This document shows, piece by piece, positions 23,901-34,608 of a stretch of DNA of 64,000 bases. The translations under genes and the position numbers were made by a program. Numbering within the stretch: the first letter of the stretch is position 1; every line of letters begins with the position of its first letter. The DNA comes from Arachis hypogaea. Lineage: Eukaryota > Streptophyta > Magnoliopsida > Fabales > Fabaceae. The stretch lies in contig NC_092050.1 in NCBI RefSeq assembly GCF_003086295.3, positions 154,014,699 through 154,078,698 on the forward strand. Direction: 5' to 3'. Under the pieces are notes generated by a model. It made no database searches. It was not told the DNA's origin and was given only the letters and a program-made list of their open reading frames with translations.

Positions 23901-24003
23901 TTCAAAGCCTTTCGCAAGGTTCATAAGGGCTTAATCCGCAAATACGAAAGGCCATTTGAGATCAGTGGACGTGTTGGGCAAATTGCTTACCAAGTACAAC
24001 CCT
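20414..24003 (+). mobile_element. Gypsy (chromovirus-type) retrotransposon lacking RT/RNase H and 3' LTR
   Basis: A 554-bp 5' LTR is followed by a primer-binding site (tggtattagagc), gag (about 21017-22060, with a coiled-coil N-terminal part and one damaged zinc knuckle CFV*GSHQMKDC), a protease (MAMIDIGATHNFI, about 22235), then only the start of the RT segment (KPLVSAPYRMA, to about 22830). Reading then jumps to an integrase zinc-binding region (H near 23059, CLVCQQ at 23146-23160) and an integrase core. The D, D, E motifs are visible (SLDFISALPK, IISDRDPRF, QTDGQIERVN). A C-terminal segment ends at 24003 against YSL intron 4. About 1.5 kb of RT plus RNase H is deleted and stops such as TGG to TGA (CNIAT*) are common. 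It cannot move alone. Confidence 0.9.
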
Positions 24004-24102
24004 AATTGAGAATATGTTCCAATATATGAGGTATCTTAGTATTAGATTTATGCACATGTTCTTCTCAAGATAAAATGACTGCTTACATATCTCATAATGT
24101 AC
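24004..24102 (-). other. remaining part of YSL-B intron 4
   Basis: Matches YSL-A intron 4 from about 6880 to 6983. It marks the right-hand breakpoint of the retrotransposon and the deletion. Confidence 0.8.
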
Positions 24103-26413
24103 CTGTTCTGATATGCTTTGAGCCCCAGTGAAGGGAAGGCTTGAAATCCACATTGATCAGTGGCTGTATAGAACCATTGAAAGAAACCCCATAGAAAACT
24201 AGAACTGAAGAATTTTCCCAAAGTTTTCACTTGCTTCCTGAAATAGTAGAAAAAGAAACAAGAAATTATTAGTTTTGGATATCTAAATTTTGATGCCGTG
24301 AGAGTCTGCTACAGTGCATACTTTGCTAATTTGGCTCCCTGAGGAGTGTGAAAACTGTTGATAAGATGAGCAGTTGCAATACCACTTGGATATGTCAATT
24401 TGAAGTCAACAACCATAATCTGCAGCATGCAAATGAAAATTGAGACAATGATAAGTTGATAACAAATGGTAACAGTAAAATATGATAATGAAAAAACATC
24501 CAAATTGGTCCGCAAAGAATTTTAGATTAGACATTTTAGTTTCCAACAAATTTTTATCTTTTAAAAATTCTTGAGAATTACTCTCATCGTACAAATTGGC
24601 TCTACATCATTTTGAAATAGATATAATTTGTTTTAGAATGTATTTTTGGACCTAATTATCTTATAATAAAATTTGTTAAGGACTTATTTGTTCAATACGA
24701 GTATTAAAATTTTGTTTGAAAATGAGAGAGGACCAATCTGTCCTATAAGAATAATTCTCGACAATTTCAAGAGAATAAAAATTCGTTGGAACCAAAAGCG
24801 TGCGATCTGAAATTCTTTGGAAGTCATGCTTCAATTCATTTTCCAATATATTGTACTTAAAAAAAAGTTAAACGGAAATGGATAATGCAATCAATGTTTG
24901 AAGAACTAGTCATACCTTTCTAAGAGGTACAACTGAGAAGAGTCCAAGAAAGCTAACAACAAATAGAAAAGCAATCATCCATCCTAATTTTAGGTCCTTA
25001 AAGTCACTGCTATCTGATGTTTGATCAGCCACTCGTTTACTCATTCCAAATAGGTAACTCCCAAATCCTCCTGATCATATAAAAGTCAAACACAGAATCT
25101 GAATCAGAATTTTCAGTTAGCATGAGCCTCCTATTATGACTTAATAACAAAATGTTATCCAAAACGTTCAATTTTGTCAAATAACAATGATATAATTTTC
25201 CAACTTAGATTAACATTACCTTAGTGAATAGTGATAGATGAAATAGTGAGCATCAGCATGGTTTCACATATACCTCTTATAAAGTAAAATCATCAAGTTT
25301 TTCTTTAATATTTTTCTTTTCTGTTTTCTTTTCACCTCTCAAATTTGTTTTGGTATATACTGAAACTCAAGACACAAAAATGGCATTATCTTTGAATTCA
25401 TGATATCATCTGGCCTTAAATTTCTTCAAAATTAGTCAAAATTGGTTACATACATATTTAGTTGTCCACTTTAGTGTTGAAGATTTTTCAGTGAAATTTA
25501 TATAAATTCAATCTTGGTCTACAGAGTTCCACATCATGCCAGAATAATACTAATCAAGGAGAAAAGTACATACGTTTTCTTTTTCATTTTTACTTTTCTA
25601 TGAGCAAAAAGTGCCAAAAAAAAAACACAAGTATTCACTCTTAATTTCAATGCTAAGGTAACAATCCTACTCTAGAGACTAATCACAGATCATATTTCAA
25701 GACATCCGTTTAGAAAGTTTAAAAAGTGTTATAAAGATATCCAATCATGTATTGTTACGTCAATAAAAGTATTTAACTCAATGATGCATGAATTTGAATG
25801 AATGACAGTATACGATTTTAGAAAAGGACGTAGCAAAAGAAGTTATACCACTAAAGGCTATGCCAGAGGATGCAACAACACATGTTTGTATGACAGTGTT
25901 CTCTTGCCTTGTAAAAGGTTGTTTCAACATTCCAGAACCTTCCAAGAACTTGGTCCATGTCTTCACAAAGAAGAACCCAAGAAGCCCTGCAGACACATTC
26001 AGAGAAGGTATGATTCCAACTGTGAGGTTGAGCTTCATGACTATGAAGGTGAAAAGTATGCTGAGTGCAAGGCTCACTGTAAAAGCTCTCAAAGTTAGTT
26101 GGTTCCTCCATGATGGAACCAGCTTGTATTGAAACACCTTTTCCACTGAAACCTCTTCTTCCCTCAGTTCTATGGTACCATTTTGTCTTGATTCATGCTC
26201 TATGGTACCATCATCTGCATGATCATGATCATGTTCATAATGATCAAGAGAGTCAAGACCATTCTCCATCACCATCCTATCCCCACTTCTATGTTGGGCC
26301 ATTGATTTCTCAGTTCTAAAGTTGTTTGGTGAACCTTCCTATGTACTAGTAGTTTGGTTAATTTAGTTGTAGTTTGTAGTCCTTTTTATAACCAACAAGA
26401 AGTTGGAATTATG

Positions 26414-26470
26414 CATGTGAATGTATCCACAAGTTGGTGTTTCAAAAGTCACAGCTTTTGTAGAGGTCAC
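26414..26470 (-). promoter_or_regulatory. conserved upstream block of YSL-B
   Basis: Copy of the block at 8997-9057. The TATA-like box lies at 26383-26390 and the leader to the ATG at 26302 is about 80 bp, the presumed ancestral spacing. Confidence 0.45.
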
Positions 26471-27120
26471 CACAGTTCTATTAATCAAGGATATGAAAAC
26501 CGAAGGCTCATTTTTTTAGTTATGGAGATCAGGGTTGTGTTGGGCATGGTTATGGGACACATGGGAGCTAGACCATTGTGTAGGGCAGCTTTTTGCTCAG
26601 TAGCAAGTTGGAGAACTCGGACCGTGCGAGTAATTTGCAACGAAAATATGGTGACAAAATCGGATGGTCCGATTTCAATGGAGAGAAAATTTGAAAATGC
26701 AGCAGCACCCTAATCGGACCCTCCGTGTTGTGATTGTTTAAAAATTGATTAAAAATTCCATTGACAAGTCTCATGGTCCGTTTTGGGTTTCATAGGTTTT
26801 TTTTGAATCAGAAGCCACTAAACGCATGGTACGAGTTGGGTGTTTGTTTAAATTTTGATTAAAAATTCCAAAAAGAAGTCGCATGGTCCGATTTGAGTGT
26901 TATAGTTTTTTGAATCAGAAGCAAGTAACTGGTGGGTCCGAGTTATGGGTGCATATATATATGTACAAAAGGGTGTGTGTCGTGAAGAAGATTTTAGATC
27001 TGGTTCTTCTTCTTGCTCGAGCACTTCTTCTCCTCTCTTCTACCTGTGTCCTTCTTAGTTTCAATGAAGTAAAAAATTTTGGTTTTAAAATTTCTATTCT
27101 TATTTAGGTAAGTGAGAGAG

Positions 27121-29753
27121 ATGGATGATAGAGTTCTTTTAAAAGTGTATTACTTTGGTCAGATTTTGTTACAAACTTCTGAAGGAGTGAAATTTATTTG
27201 TGAAAATCCGTTAGATGTTGTTATTCCCTTCACAATCTCATTTGAAGAGCTCAAAGGTGTGATCTGTGAGAAGATTGATTCTGAGATGTCGAGAAAAATA
27301 TCTTGCATTTTATACAGATATCCCATACCGGTGTTTGGTGGATTCGTCCAATTTGAATCCAAATATGTAACGGACGAAGCGAGTTTGCAAGAGATGTTTT
27401 CAATGTATTTTGAAAGTCGTGCCCGAATCTCGTTCATCGAGTTGTACATTGAATTTGAACAATCTGAGGCCGACCGAAATATTGTACGAGAAGATTACAA
27501 TAGTGACAGTGAAGAAGAGTTTGAAAGCAATTACGAAGTTGTCAGTCCAGACGGGGATGAAGAGCAAGGTGATGGCACTGTGGCCCCAGATGTTACAGAC
27601 GTGGCAAATGCACTCATGAACGAAGTGCCGTTTGAGGAGCCATCTTTCATGCGAGTGTTGGATTTGGAGGCCATGCATGTTCCAGAGTTTCCGGAATATA
27701 TGAGTGTAGGTACGTATTTGTTATTATTTAGGTAAGTTTAAGATAATAGTTTTATTTAATTAGTTATTGGTTTAGTTAAATATAAATTAGTATGTAGTTA
27801 ATTATTTAGGTAATTATGTGTTTAGATTTTTATTTTGTTTAGAATGAGATAAAAGCTGATATAAAGTTTATGTATATCATAATTGATGCAGTGAATGTTG
27901 ATGTACCTTTAAATTTGGTTATTAAATATCCGTGTAATAATTTTTTTTATATGGTTTTCGTCCCGCCAGAAATTTCTATTGTCGCAGATGGTGAATTTGT
28001 TGTCGGGATGGAATTCAGTTCCAGGGAATCTGTTATTAGGGCGATGAAAGAGTATAGCATTCGAAGAAGTGTAGACTAGCGGGTGTATGAGTCGGAGCCG
28101 TTGACATTTTATGCGAAGTGTACACAGTATGGGTCTGGGTGTGATTGGCTTATCAGGGTTAGCATGATCAGCAGGAAGCATTGTTGGGTGGTACGGAGGT
28201 ATAATGGTAGTCACACTTGTACCAGATCTACCATTTCTCAGGATCATTCCAAGCTCGATTCAAACACAATTGCAGAAGCAATAAAGCCATTGGTTGAGGC
28301 TGACCCCTCGTTAAAGGTAAAATCAGTTATTGCAGACGTGCAAGCAAAGTTCAACTACACCGTCAGTTATCAGAAAGCATGGTTGGCTAAGCAAAAGGCA
28401 GTAGAAAAAATATTTGGAGGTTGGGAAGCATCGTACGAAGCGTTGCCTATATGGTTTGAGGCCATGTGTCATAAGGAGCCATCAGCTATCGTCCATTTTG
28501 AGACTATGCCTGCATATCAAGGCGATGACTTGGTCAGTGATATTCGGGTATTGCATCGAGTCTTTTGGAGTTATTACCCCTGCATTAGAGCATTCAGGCA
28601 TTGTAAGCCAATTGTGCAAGTGCTTGTACGGAAAGTATAAGGGTTGTCTGTTAGTGGCAGTTTTATAGGATGGCAACAACAACATCGTCCCAATTGCATT
28701 TGCTATTGTGGAAGGAGAAACATCTGATGCGTGGCACTTCTTTCTCAGTAACCTGCGACAACATGTTGTGACTCGGGATGGTGTGGGACTGATATCCGAT
28801 CGACACGAATCCATCAATGCAGTCGTGGAGCGGAGTAATGGAGCTTGGTCGCCTCTTAGAGCTTTTCACATGTTCTGCATCAGGCATATTGAGTCGAACT
28901 TCCTGAGAAAATTCAAGGCACCGTACCTGCAAAAACTTGTCATTAATATAGGTAATATTGAGTAATTGGAAGTTTGTTATTAATAGCGTGTCATTCATTT
29001 AGTATATGTAAATCCCCTTTTTATATATTTTTTTTGTTATTCTGCAGGATATTCGCGGACGGTGCGTGAGTACGAAGTGCGTTACCAGCGTTTACGAGAA
29101 CGGGGTGAGGCTTACACTAACTGGTTAAACCGAATCCCCCCGTGAACAGTATGCATTGACATTTGATGGTGGTTACCGATGGGGTCACATGACGACAAAC
29201 CTAGTCGAATGCATTAACTCTGTCCTGAAGGGTGCACGCAACCTCCCAATCACTGCACTTGTCAAAGCAACATTCTATAGGCTTAACGAGCTATTCACCA
29301 GAAAACGAGCCGAGGCGGAGGCAAGGATTAATGCTGGCCATGTATTTTTGGAGCTTGTGACCACGAAATTGCATGCAAACTAACTTGCATCAGAAAATAT
29401 CCAGATTAACTGCTTCGACAGGCAGAATGAGGTATTTGAAGTGCGTGAGATGCCTAGTGGACTGGAGTATGCTGTCGACCTACGTCGGCATAAATGTGAC
29501 TGTGGTGAGTTTCAGGTGGATCGGATCCCGTGTCGGCATGTGTTTGCATGTTGTGCAAATCAACGACTGGACTGGCAACTGTATGTGCATGATGTGTATA
29601 AGATGGACTAGGTTCGTCAGGTTTATCGAGTTAGGTTTAGGCCACTGGGAAATCCTTCTACATGGCCTGCTTACACCGGACCGCGATCATACCCAATCCA
29701 TTCCTAAGACGCGTGGCCAAAGGTCGCCCCAGGATGACCCGCTTCTTGAATGA
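27121..29753 (+). pseudogene. MULE transposase, multiply broken, SWIM zinc finger at C-terminus
   Basis: Exon 1 is 27121-27709 (donor AG|GTACGT) and encodes the PB1-like N-terminal region common in plant MULEs. After an intron (acceptor near 27970) comes the MuDR-type DNA-binding region (ESEPLTFYAKCTQYGSGCDW). TAG replaces Tyr at about 28077. Near 28617 the expected VDGTHLYGKYKG reads QV then LYGKYKG out of frame, so the first catalytic Asp is deleted. Another TAG follows before DGNNNIVPIAF. The later ISDRH and the SWIM motif (CDCGEF ... CRHVFACC, about 29490-29555) remain. It cannot make an active transposase. Confidence 0.88.
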
Positions 29754-29937
29754 GATGGACACGCATAACAAATTGGTGAAAATTAACGAGACTCATGATT
29801 ACAATCCAATTAACAATAACATTAAACCAAAATCAGATACTTCTGACCCGAAAATATACCTGTCCTTCCTGAAGATCATCGAATGCCTACCTGAAGTGAG
29901 CAAGTGTCAGATACATAGTCAACGTAAGATAATGCTA

Positions 29938-31259
29938 CCTATTTGCAAGGGAAAAACTACGGGGTTCCCTCGGAATTGGTGCTAGATATGGCAGTCGGAT
30001 AAAAGCCCAAACGAGCAACAGTGTGGGTGGACCATCGATCTCCTTATAGTCATAACGAGATGCCTTGCATAATGCCCTGTAAAGGTGGGCTAGGCATGCC
30101 GAACCCCAACTGTATTGCCCGATACTGCCAAAATCACTTAGCAATGGCAGAAATTTCCAGTGCACAGATGCCCCAGACTTGTCTCCAAACAATATGGTAC
30201 CGATCAACAACATAATATGGCACTTCACGTACCTCTGTATACTATTTTCATCAGTCAAATGTAAACGTTCTTTCAGATCACGAAGCCATGTCAGTTTTAT
30301 GCAGCTCCCTCTACAGTCTAACTTTCTTGGTGCAATCCCAAATTGATGCAGACACTCCGCCTCTAAGGCTTCAAAACTACTAATAGTCATCCCTGTGACT
30401 GGAAAACCGTCCGTGGGAAGACCGAGAATTAAGGCCACATCCTCTAGCGTCACAGCACATTCACCAACAGAAAGGTGGAAGGTATGTGTATCTGGATGCC
30501 ACCTTTCCACTAAAGCATTCACAAGCGCCTTCTGACATTGGACTATTCCAATCTGGGACGCATGATAAAAACCAGTAAACTGTAGATGCGCCTCCACTCT
30601 ATCATCATACCGATTCGGGGGCACAGGATGATCACAGGTCAACATTCGTGAACTCTACAAAAACATAAAGTACTAGTCAAATTATTAACAATTACAAATA
30701 CTACTACAAAAAAATCATAATTTTCTAAAAAGAGCAACTAATTAAATAAAATCATGCTAAATTTTTTGTTAATTACGAAATGTAGTCATTGTACCCTAAC
30801 TTATCAACTAATTACCTATCATTATTAATCATTTATCACCAATAACTCCACAAACAAACATTAAATTAAATCACACCACATACATAGTTACTGAATTTAA
30901 TTAACGAATAACAATTTTACCAAATCCAATCTACTAAGTAATAATATTTTAACTCCTAAATTTAATTGATTACCTTATCCAAAAGCTAACAAATTTTTGT
31001 TATATTTTACAAACTCTAATTCTTAATAAAAAATCCTCTACATTAATCGCCACCCTTAATCTTTCTTTCTTTACTGTTACCAAAAATTTCTATCACTTAT
31101 ACTGTTATAACTTCTAAAATTAATTATGAACGTTAAATAATTAATTATAATTTCTATAATTATTACAAAAATTTCTATACATATATTATTTTTTATTAAT
31201 CTATAATTGCTCTAACTCAAATATTATGATTGATTAAAATATTCTCCAACCATATTTAC

Positions 31260-31309
<50 letters not shown>

Positions 31310-31790
31310 TCACTTTTATATATATATATATATATACTCGAAATATTCAGTATATTTATTTTTAAATAATAATGTCACCCTCTTAACTTGAACTACTAAC
31401 AACAACAATCTTAATTAAATTTCTAGTAATAATCAATAAATTTTTAAATAATAATAATAATAATAATAAGCTAAAACGCTAAGACTACTACACCACGTAT
31501 GCCGCAACAACAACTAACTATAACTAAAAGTCTAACAACTGTAATTATAATTTTAAATAATAAAATCAATAACGATGATAACATTAAGAATAATAATAAT
31601 ACTGAAGTTGTTATATATCTCCTAAACTACCTCAAACAATAACTATAATTAACTTTTTAACAACATTAATACTGATTTTGAAATATTAAAAAAAATTAAT
31701 AAATATACTTACATAATCATCATAGCTGAGATAATTTACAATATGATACTCAGGACGATTAACATCTTTATATTTTTTTTTCTTAGGCAT
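29938..31790 (-). CDS. plant mobile domain (PMD/MAIN-like) protein carried by the MULE, truncated
   Basis: Exon 1 is 31790-31713 (26 codons, lysine-rich MPKKKKYKDV start; donor TAT|GTAAGT). Exon 2 starts at 30654 after a ~1.06-kb AT-rich intron and runs to about 29938. The protein shows the PMD signature: LVNALVERWHPDTHTFHLSV, GECAVTLEDVALILGLPTDG and YSWGSACLAHLYRALCKASR. These are often annotated as 'serine/threonine phosphatase 7 long form homolog'. After SLANR a Trp has become TAG, and just beyond it the family's LTLAHFR...FDDLQEGQ is recognisable but contains another stop, so the C-terminal half is lost. MULE-borne PMDs are a known class thought to aid transposition; host PMDs (MAIN, MAIL1) act in silencing and splicing. 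The function here is inferred. Confidence 0.7.
31265..31338. repeat. (AAT)n and (AT)n microsatellites
   Basis: About 15 AAT/ATA units followed by a short gap and about ten AT units, inside the PMD gene intron. Confidence 0.9.
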
Positions 31791-32744
31791 TTTGATCTGT
31801 TTTGTATGAAGAGGTTGTGTGTGTGTTGTTGAAGGATGAAGAAGAAGAAAGAATGTAGCTGCTGGGTGGGTGGGAATAAATGAAAACGATGGTTTGAGGG
31901 ACTTTCGGAGGTAGGTGTGGGAAGTAAATACTTCATTGCTGCTTGAGGGGGCACCGTTCTAGGGAGCAAGGGAGCTGTGACGCGTGGAAACCCCTTCACA
32001 ACTCGGACCCTCCATGTTGTCTTTGCAAGACGGACCGTGCGATTAGCTCCCCCCAACACGCACGGTCCGATTTCGTTCGTCTCTGATCCCACACTGCAGG
32101 TAAAGCCTTCCCATAACGCTATGTTGCCCTAACGTCACCTCCATATGAAAATTAATTAGCGAACAGGTTATAAAACTGGTAGAATTGAAGGTTCAATTCA
32201 ATCGAATATAATAAAATAATATATTTATAATAAATATATATTTTTATTTATTATTTTAAATTGATTAATCGTTAAAAATAAACCGATTTAATCAATTAAT
32301 CAATCTTTTATTATTTCTTTTTTATTTTAGACCAATTTACTGCCAAACTATTTTTATCTTGAACCGAATTAATTCAATACCAATTTTTGATTAACCGAAT
32401 TGAACCAATAAATTCAATCCAATTCTTATAACAATGCCAATATGCCAATAGTTGTGTTCATTTCGTTTTATTCCAATCAGTAGTCTAATATACTGTTTAA
32501 CACTTTAACTTGTATATGTCCATTCTTTTAATGATGTTTTGCTTTCTAATCTTTTTAAAAAAATATAATAGTTAATAAATATATATAAATTAGGGGTCAA
32601 TCTCACTACTAAAAACTTGATCCAAGATATTATTATAGTAGAATTATTAAAAATATGAAAACAAGCTGGAATATTAATATGTGCTATGTGAAATAGTTGA
32701 CTTGACTAATATAGCACACAATAATATTGGGGGACTTTGGATTT

Positions 32745-32965
32745 TTTTTTTTGGTCGGTGGATTAAATAACTCTCAATTTTAGGTACCCCAATGGATTGG
32801 ACAATCCCTAATATACACAATATATTTACACACTTCTCACATATTTTATTACTTCTTACATATTTTATCACATTTTTTTTTCAATTGCATTCTCTAGAGT
32901 TTGAACCCTAGACCTTGAAATGAAAACGGGGGAGAAATACCACTAGAGCCAAGACTCGTTGGCGT
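32745..32965 (-). mobile_element. tRNA-derived SINE with 13-bp target duplication
   Basis: The 221-bp insert is absent from the matching place at about 9685 in the first block. It is flanked by GGACTTTGGATTT at 32732-32744 and 32966-32978. On the minus strand it starts with a box-A-like tggctctagtgg, then box-B-like gggttcaaactc, and ends in an A-run (T-run on plus). These are the hallmarks of a Pol III SINE inserted after the block duplication. Confidence 0.88.
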
Positions 32966-34080
32966 GGACTTTGGATTTGAGATGGCAATAGGGAGATATT
33001 CAAGTGGACTTGGATTCTTAAAAGTGAGATTATTGTAGAGTTGTAGTGTCTCATTTGATGGCTACAAACCAATGGGAATGGGAATGTAAAACATTGCATG
33101 ATATTTAGATTATAGGCCAATGATTAAAAAGGTATGTGCCTTTAAATCAATCATCATTGGGGCGTCATTAAGTTATTATTTTTTTTATTTCAATAGAAAC
33201 ATATTTTTTAGAACGTTATGTTTGTTTATTTGGAAGATTATTTTGTACTAAAAACAAAACAAAATTACAAAACTACTAGTATACAAACATTATATTTGAG
33301 AAACTAAAACTTCTTATCTTTTGTGGGGACAGAGAAAGGAGGATTTCTTATAATATAAAAATTTGAAAATAAATAAGAATTTTAATTTTTATAGAAAAAT
33401 TCATCCAAACTAAGTACTAAAAAAGTTAAACCTTACCCTTTCCATTCTTAGCTTCCTTCCTGCTTGGCTGCTCCAAATTTTAAGGTATCTAATAAGAATA
33501 ACAATTAAAAAAAACGTTGCAAATAAGATTTATTCTTACTGAGGATAAATTACAAAGTACCAAGTAACGTTTACCTTTCCGATGGCAGATGCAACTAAAT
33601 AATTATTATGCCTGATTGAGCTTGGCCAAATATTTTATCCCAAAAGAACTGAGTTTCAACCTTCTATGCTCAAAAGCCTTTTTTAAATCATATAAATATA
33701 TTTATTGATTAAAGATTTGATAATATTAAGATATTATATTGTATATTAAGCTAAAAACACAATTAGAATTTTTTTAACGTAATTTCAATCAAAAAATTAA
33801 TTAAAAACAACAGACAAAATTTAACAAAAATATATTTCACATTAACTTTTAAAGTTTTTATTAAATAATTAAAAAAAATAACATTTAGTTTGACCCCTCG
33901 CATCTGACCAATCTAATTCGAGTTATACACAATTACAAGTGAGACCAAGACATCTCATATTTTCAATTACAATTATATCTTGATAATATAGATTTTTTTT
34001 ACGAGAAAAATATTTTTTACAATATCTCCCAATCGGATAGGACAAACACTCTAGAATATTATACAAACACAGTTAAATAT

Positions 34081-34247
34081 AAGACAAAAATACTATTTGT
34101 ATACCAAAATCAGCCACCAATGTATTTGTGTATAAATACATGTGTGGCTTATTTATTTTCAATATGTATTTGTATTCTAACATGTATTTTATACTGGTGG
34201 TTAACTTTGGTGGCTGATTTTGGTGTACACGTAGAATAGCCCATATC
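34081..34247. mobile_element. MITE with ACCAAAATCAGCCACCA inverted ends
   Basis: This ~165-bp insert near PPR-B is missing in the matching PPR-A flank (about 11018). Its ends are accaaaatcagccaccaa near 34100 and ttggtggctgattttggtgt near 34222, inverted relative to each other. The superfamily is uncertain. Confidence 0.78.
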
Positions 34248-34608
34248 TGGATATTCTATAAAACACACAACAAGAATTAAGAAACGAATCCAATTCAATG
34301 CTCACAAACTATCATAAGTTTTACCTTGCTCCGTAAAAACCCACATGAATGAAGCATAAAACAAACTAGACTAGAATAACACAATGCATAACCTTCTCAA
34401 GAAAGAGATTCTTACTATGCTGTAGCCAATTTGCAAACAAAGAGGAACATGGAAGTATCAGTTTCATATTGTTCAGAAAGTCCAGACAAACTTATCCCAA
34501 TCTAAAGCCTCAAAATTAAACAACCAAGTAATACAGAATATGTTATGCAACATCTAAAACATCAAATCCTCGATTCAAATAATGAACTAATAGGTTATAT
34601 TTATATAT

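Larger units (their letters stand above)
19488..26302 (-). pseudogene. YSL-B: YSL pseudogene, sister of YSL-A, gutted by a Gypsy element
   Basis: Exons 1-4 are intact in sequence and splice sites: 26302-25849, 25070-24916, 24419-24322 and 24237-24103. Intron 4 then breaks at about 24004 into a retrotransposon, and YSL sequence resumes at 20412 inside exon 6. Exon 5, the end of intron 4 and the first ~240 nt of exon 6 are gone, about 555 bp by comparison with YSL-A. The remaining exon 6 (20412-19496) has further damage: CAA to TAA in the LMQDF motif, and the native TGA stop changed to TGG, extending the frame to 19504. Similarity to YSL-A, including introns and flanks, is very high, so the duplication is fairly recent. 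N-terminal fragments could still be transcribed. Confidence 0.93.
26506..32160 (+). mobile_element. Mutator-like element (MULE) carrying transposase and a PMD gene
   Basis: It interrupts the duplicated block: sequence matching 9085 stops at about 26504 and resumes at 32161. The ends are imperfect inverted repeats (both contain TATGGAG and a later ttatggga), and both subterminal regions carry repeated tcggaccgtgcga / gcacggtccg words. A decayed transposase lies on the plus strand and a plant-mobile-domain gene converges on it from the minus strand. Only GAA is visibly repeated at the flanks, so a 9-bp target duplication is not proven. Confidence 0.82.
32161..34608. other. intergenic, second copy of 9090-11394, with SINE and MITE insertions
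   Basis: Follows the YSL-A/PPR-A spacer almost base for base, apart from the insertions listed separately. The spacer otherwise holds no gene. Confidence 0.8.

Noticed and set aside
26505..32163. 9-bp target duplication of the MULE
   Set aside because: Only GAA is clearly shared at the two flanks; a longer duplication cannot be claimed.
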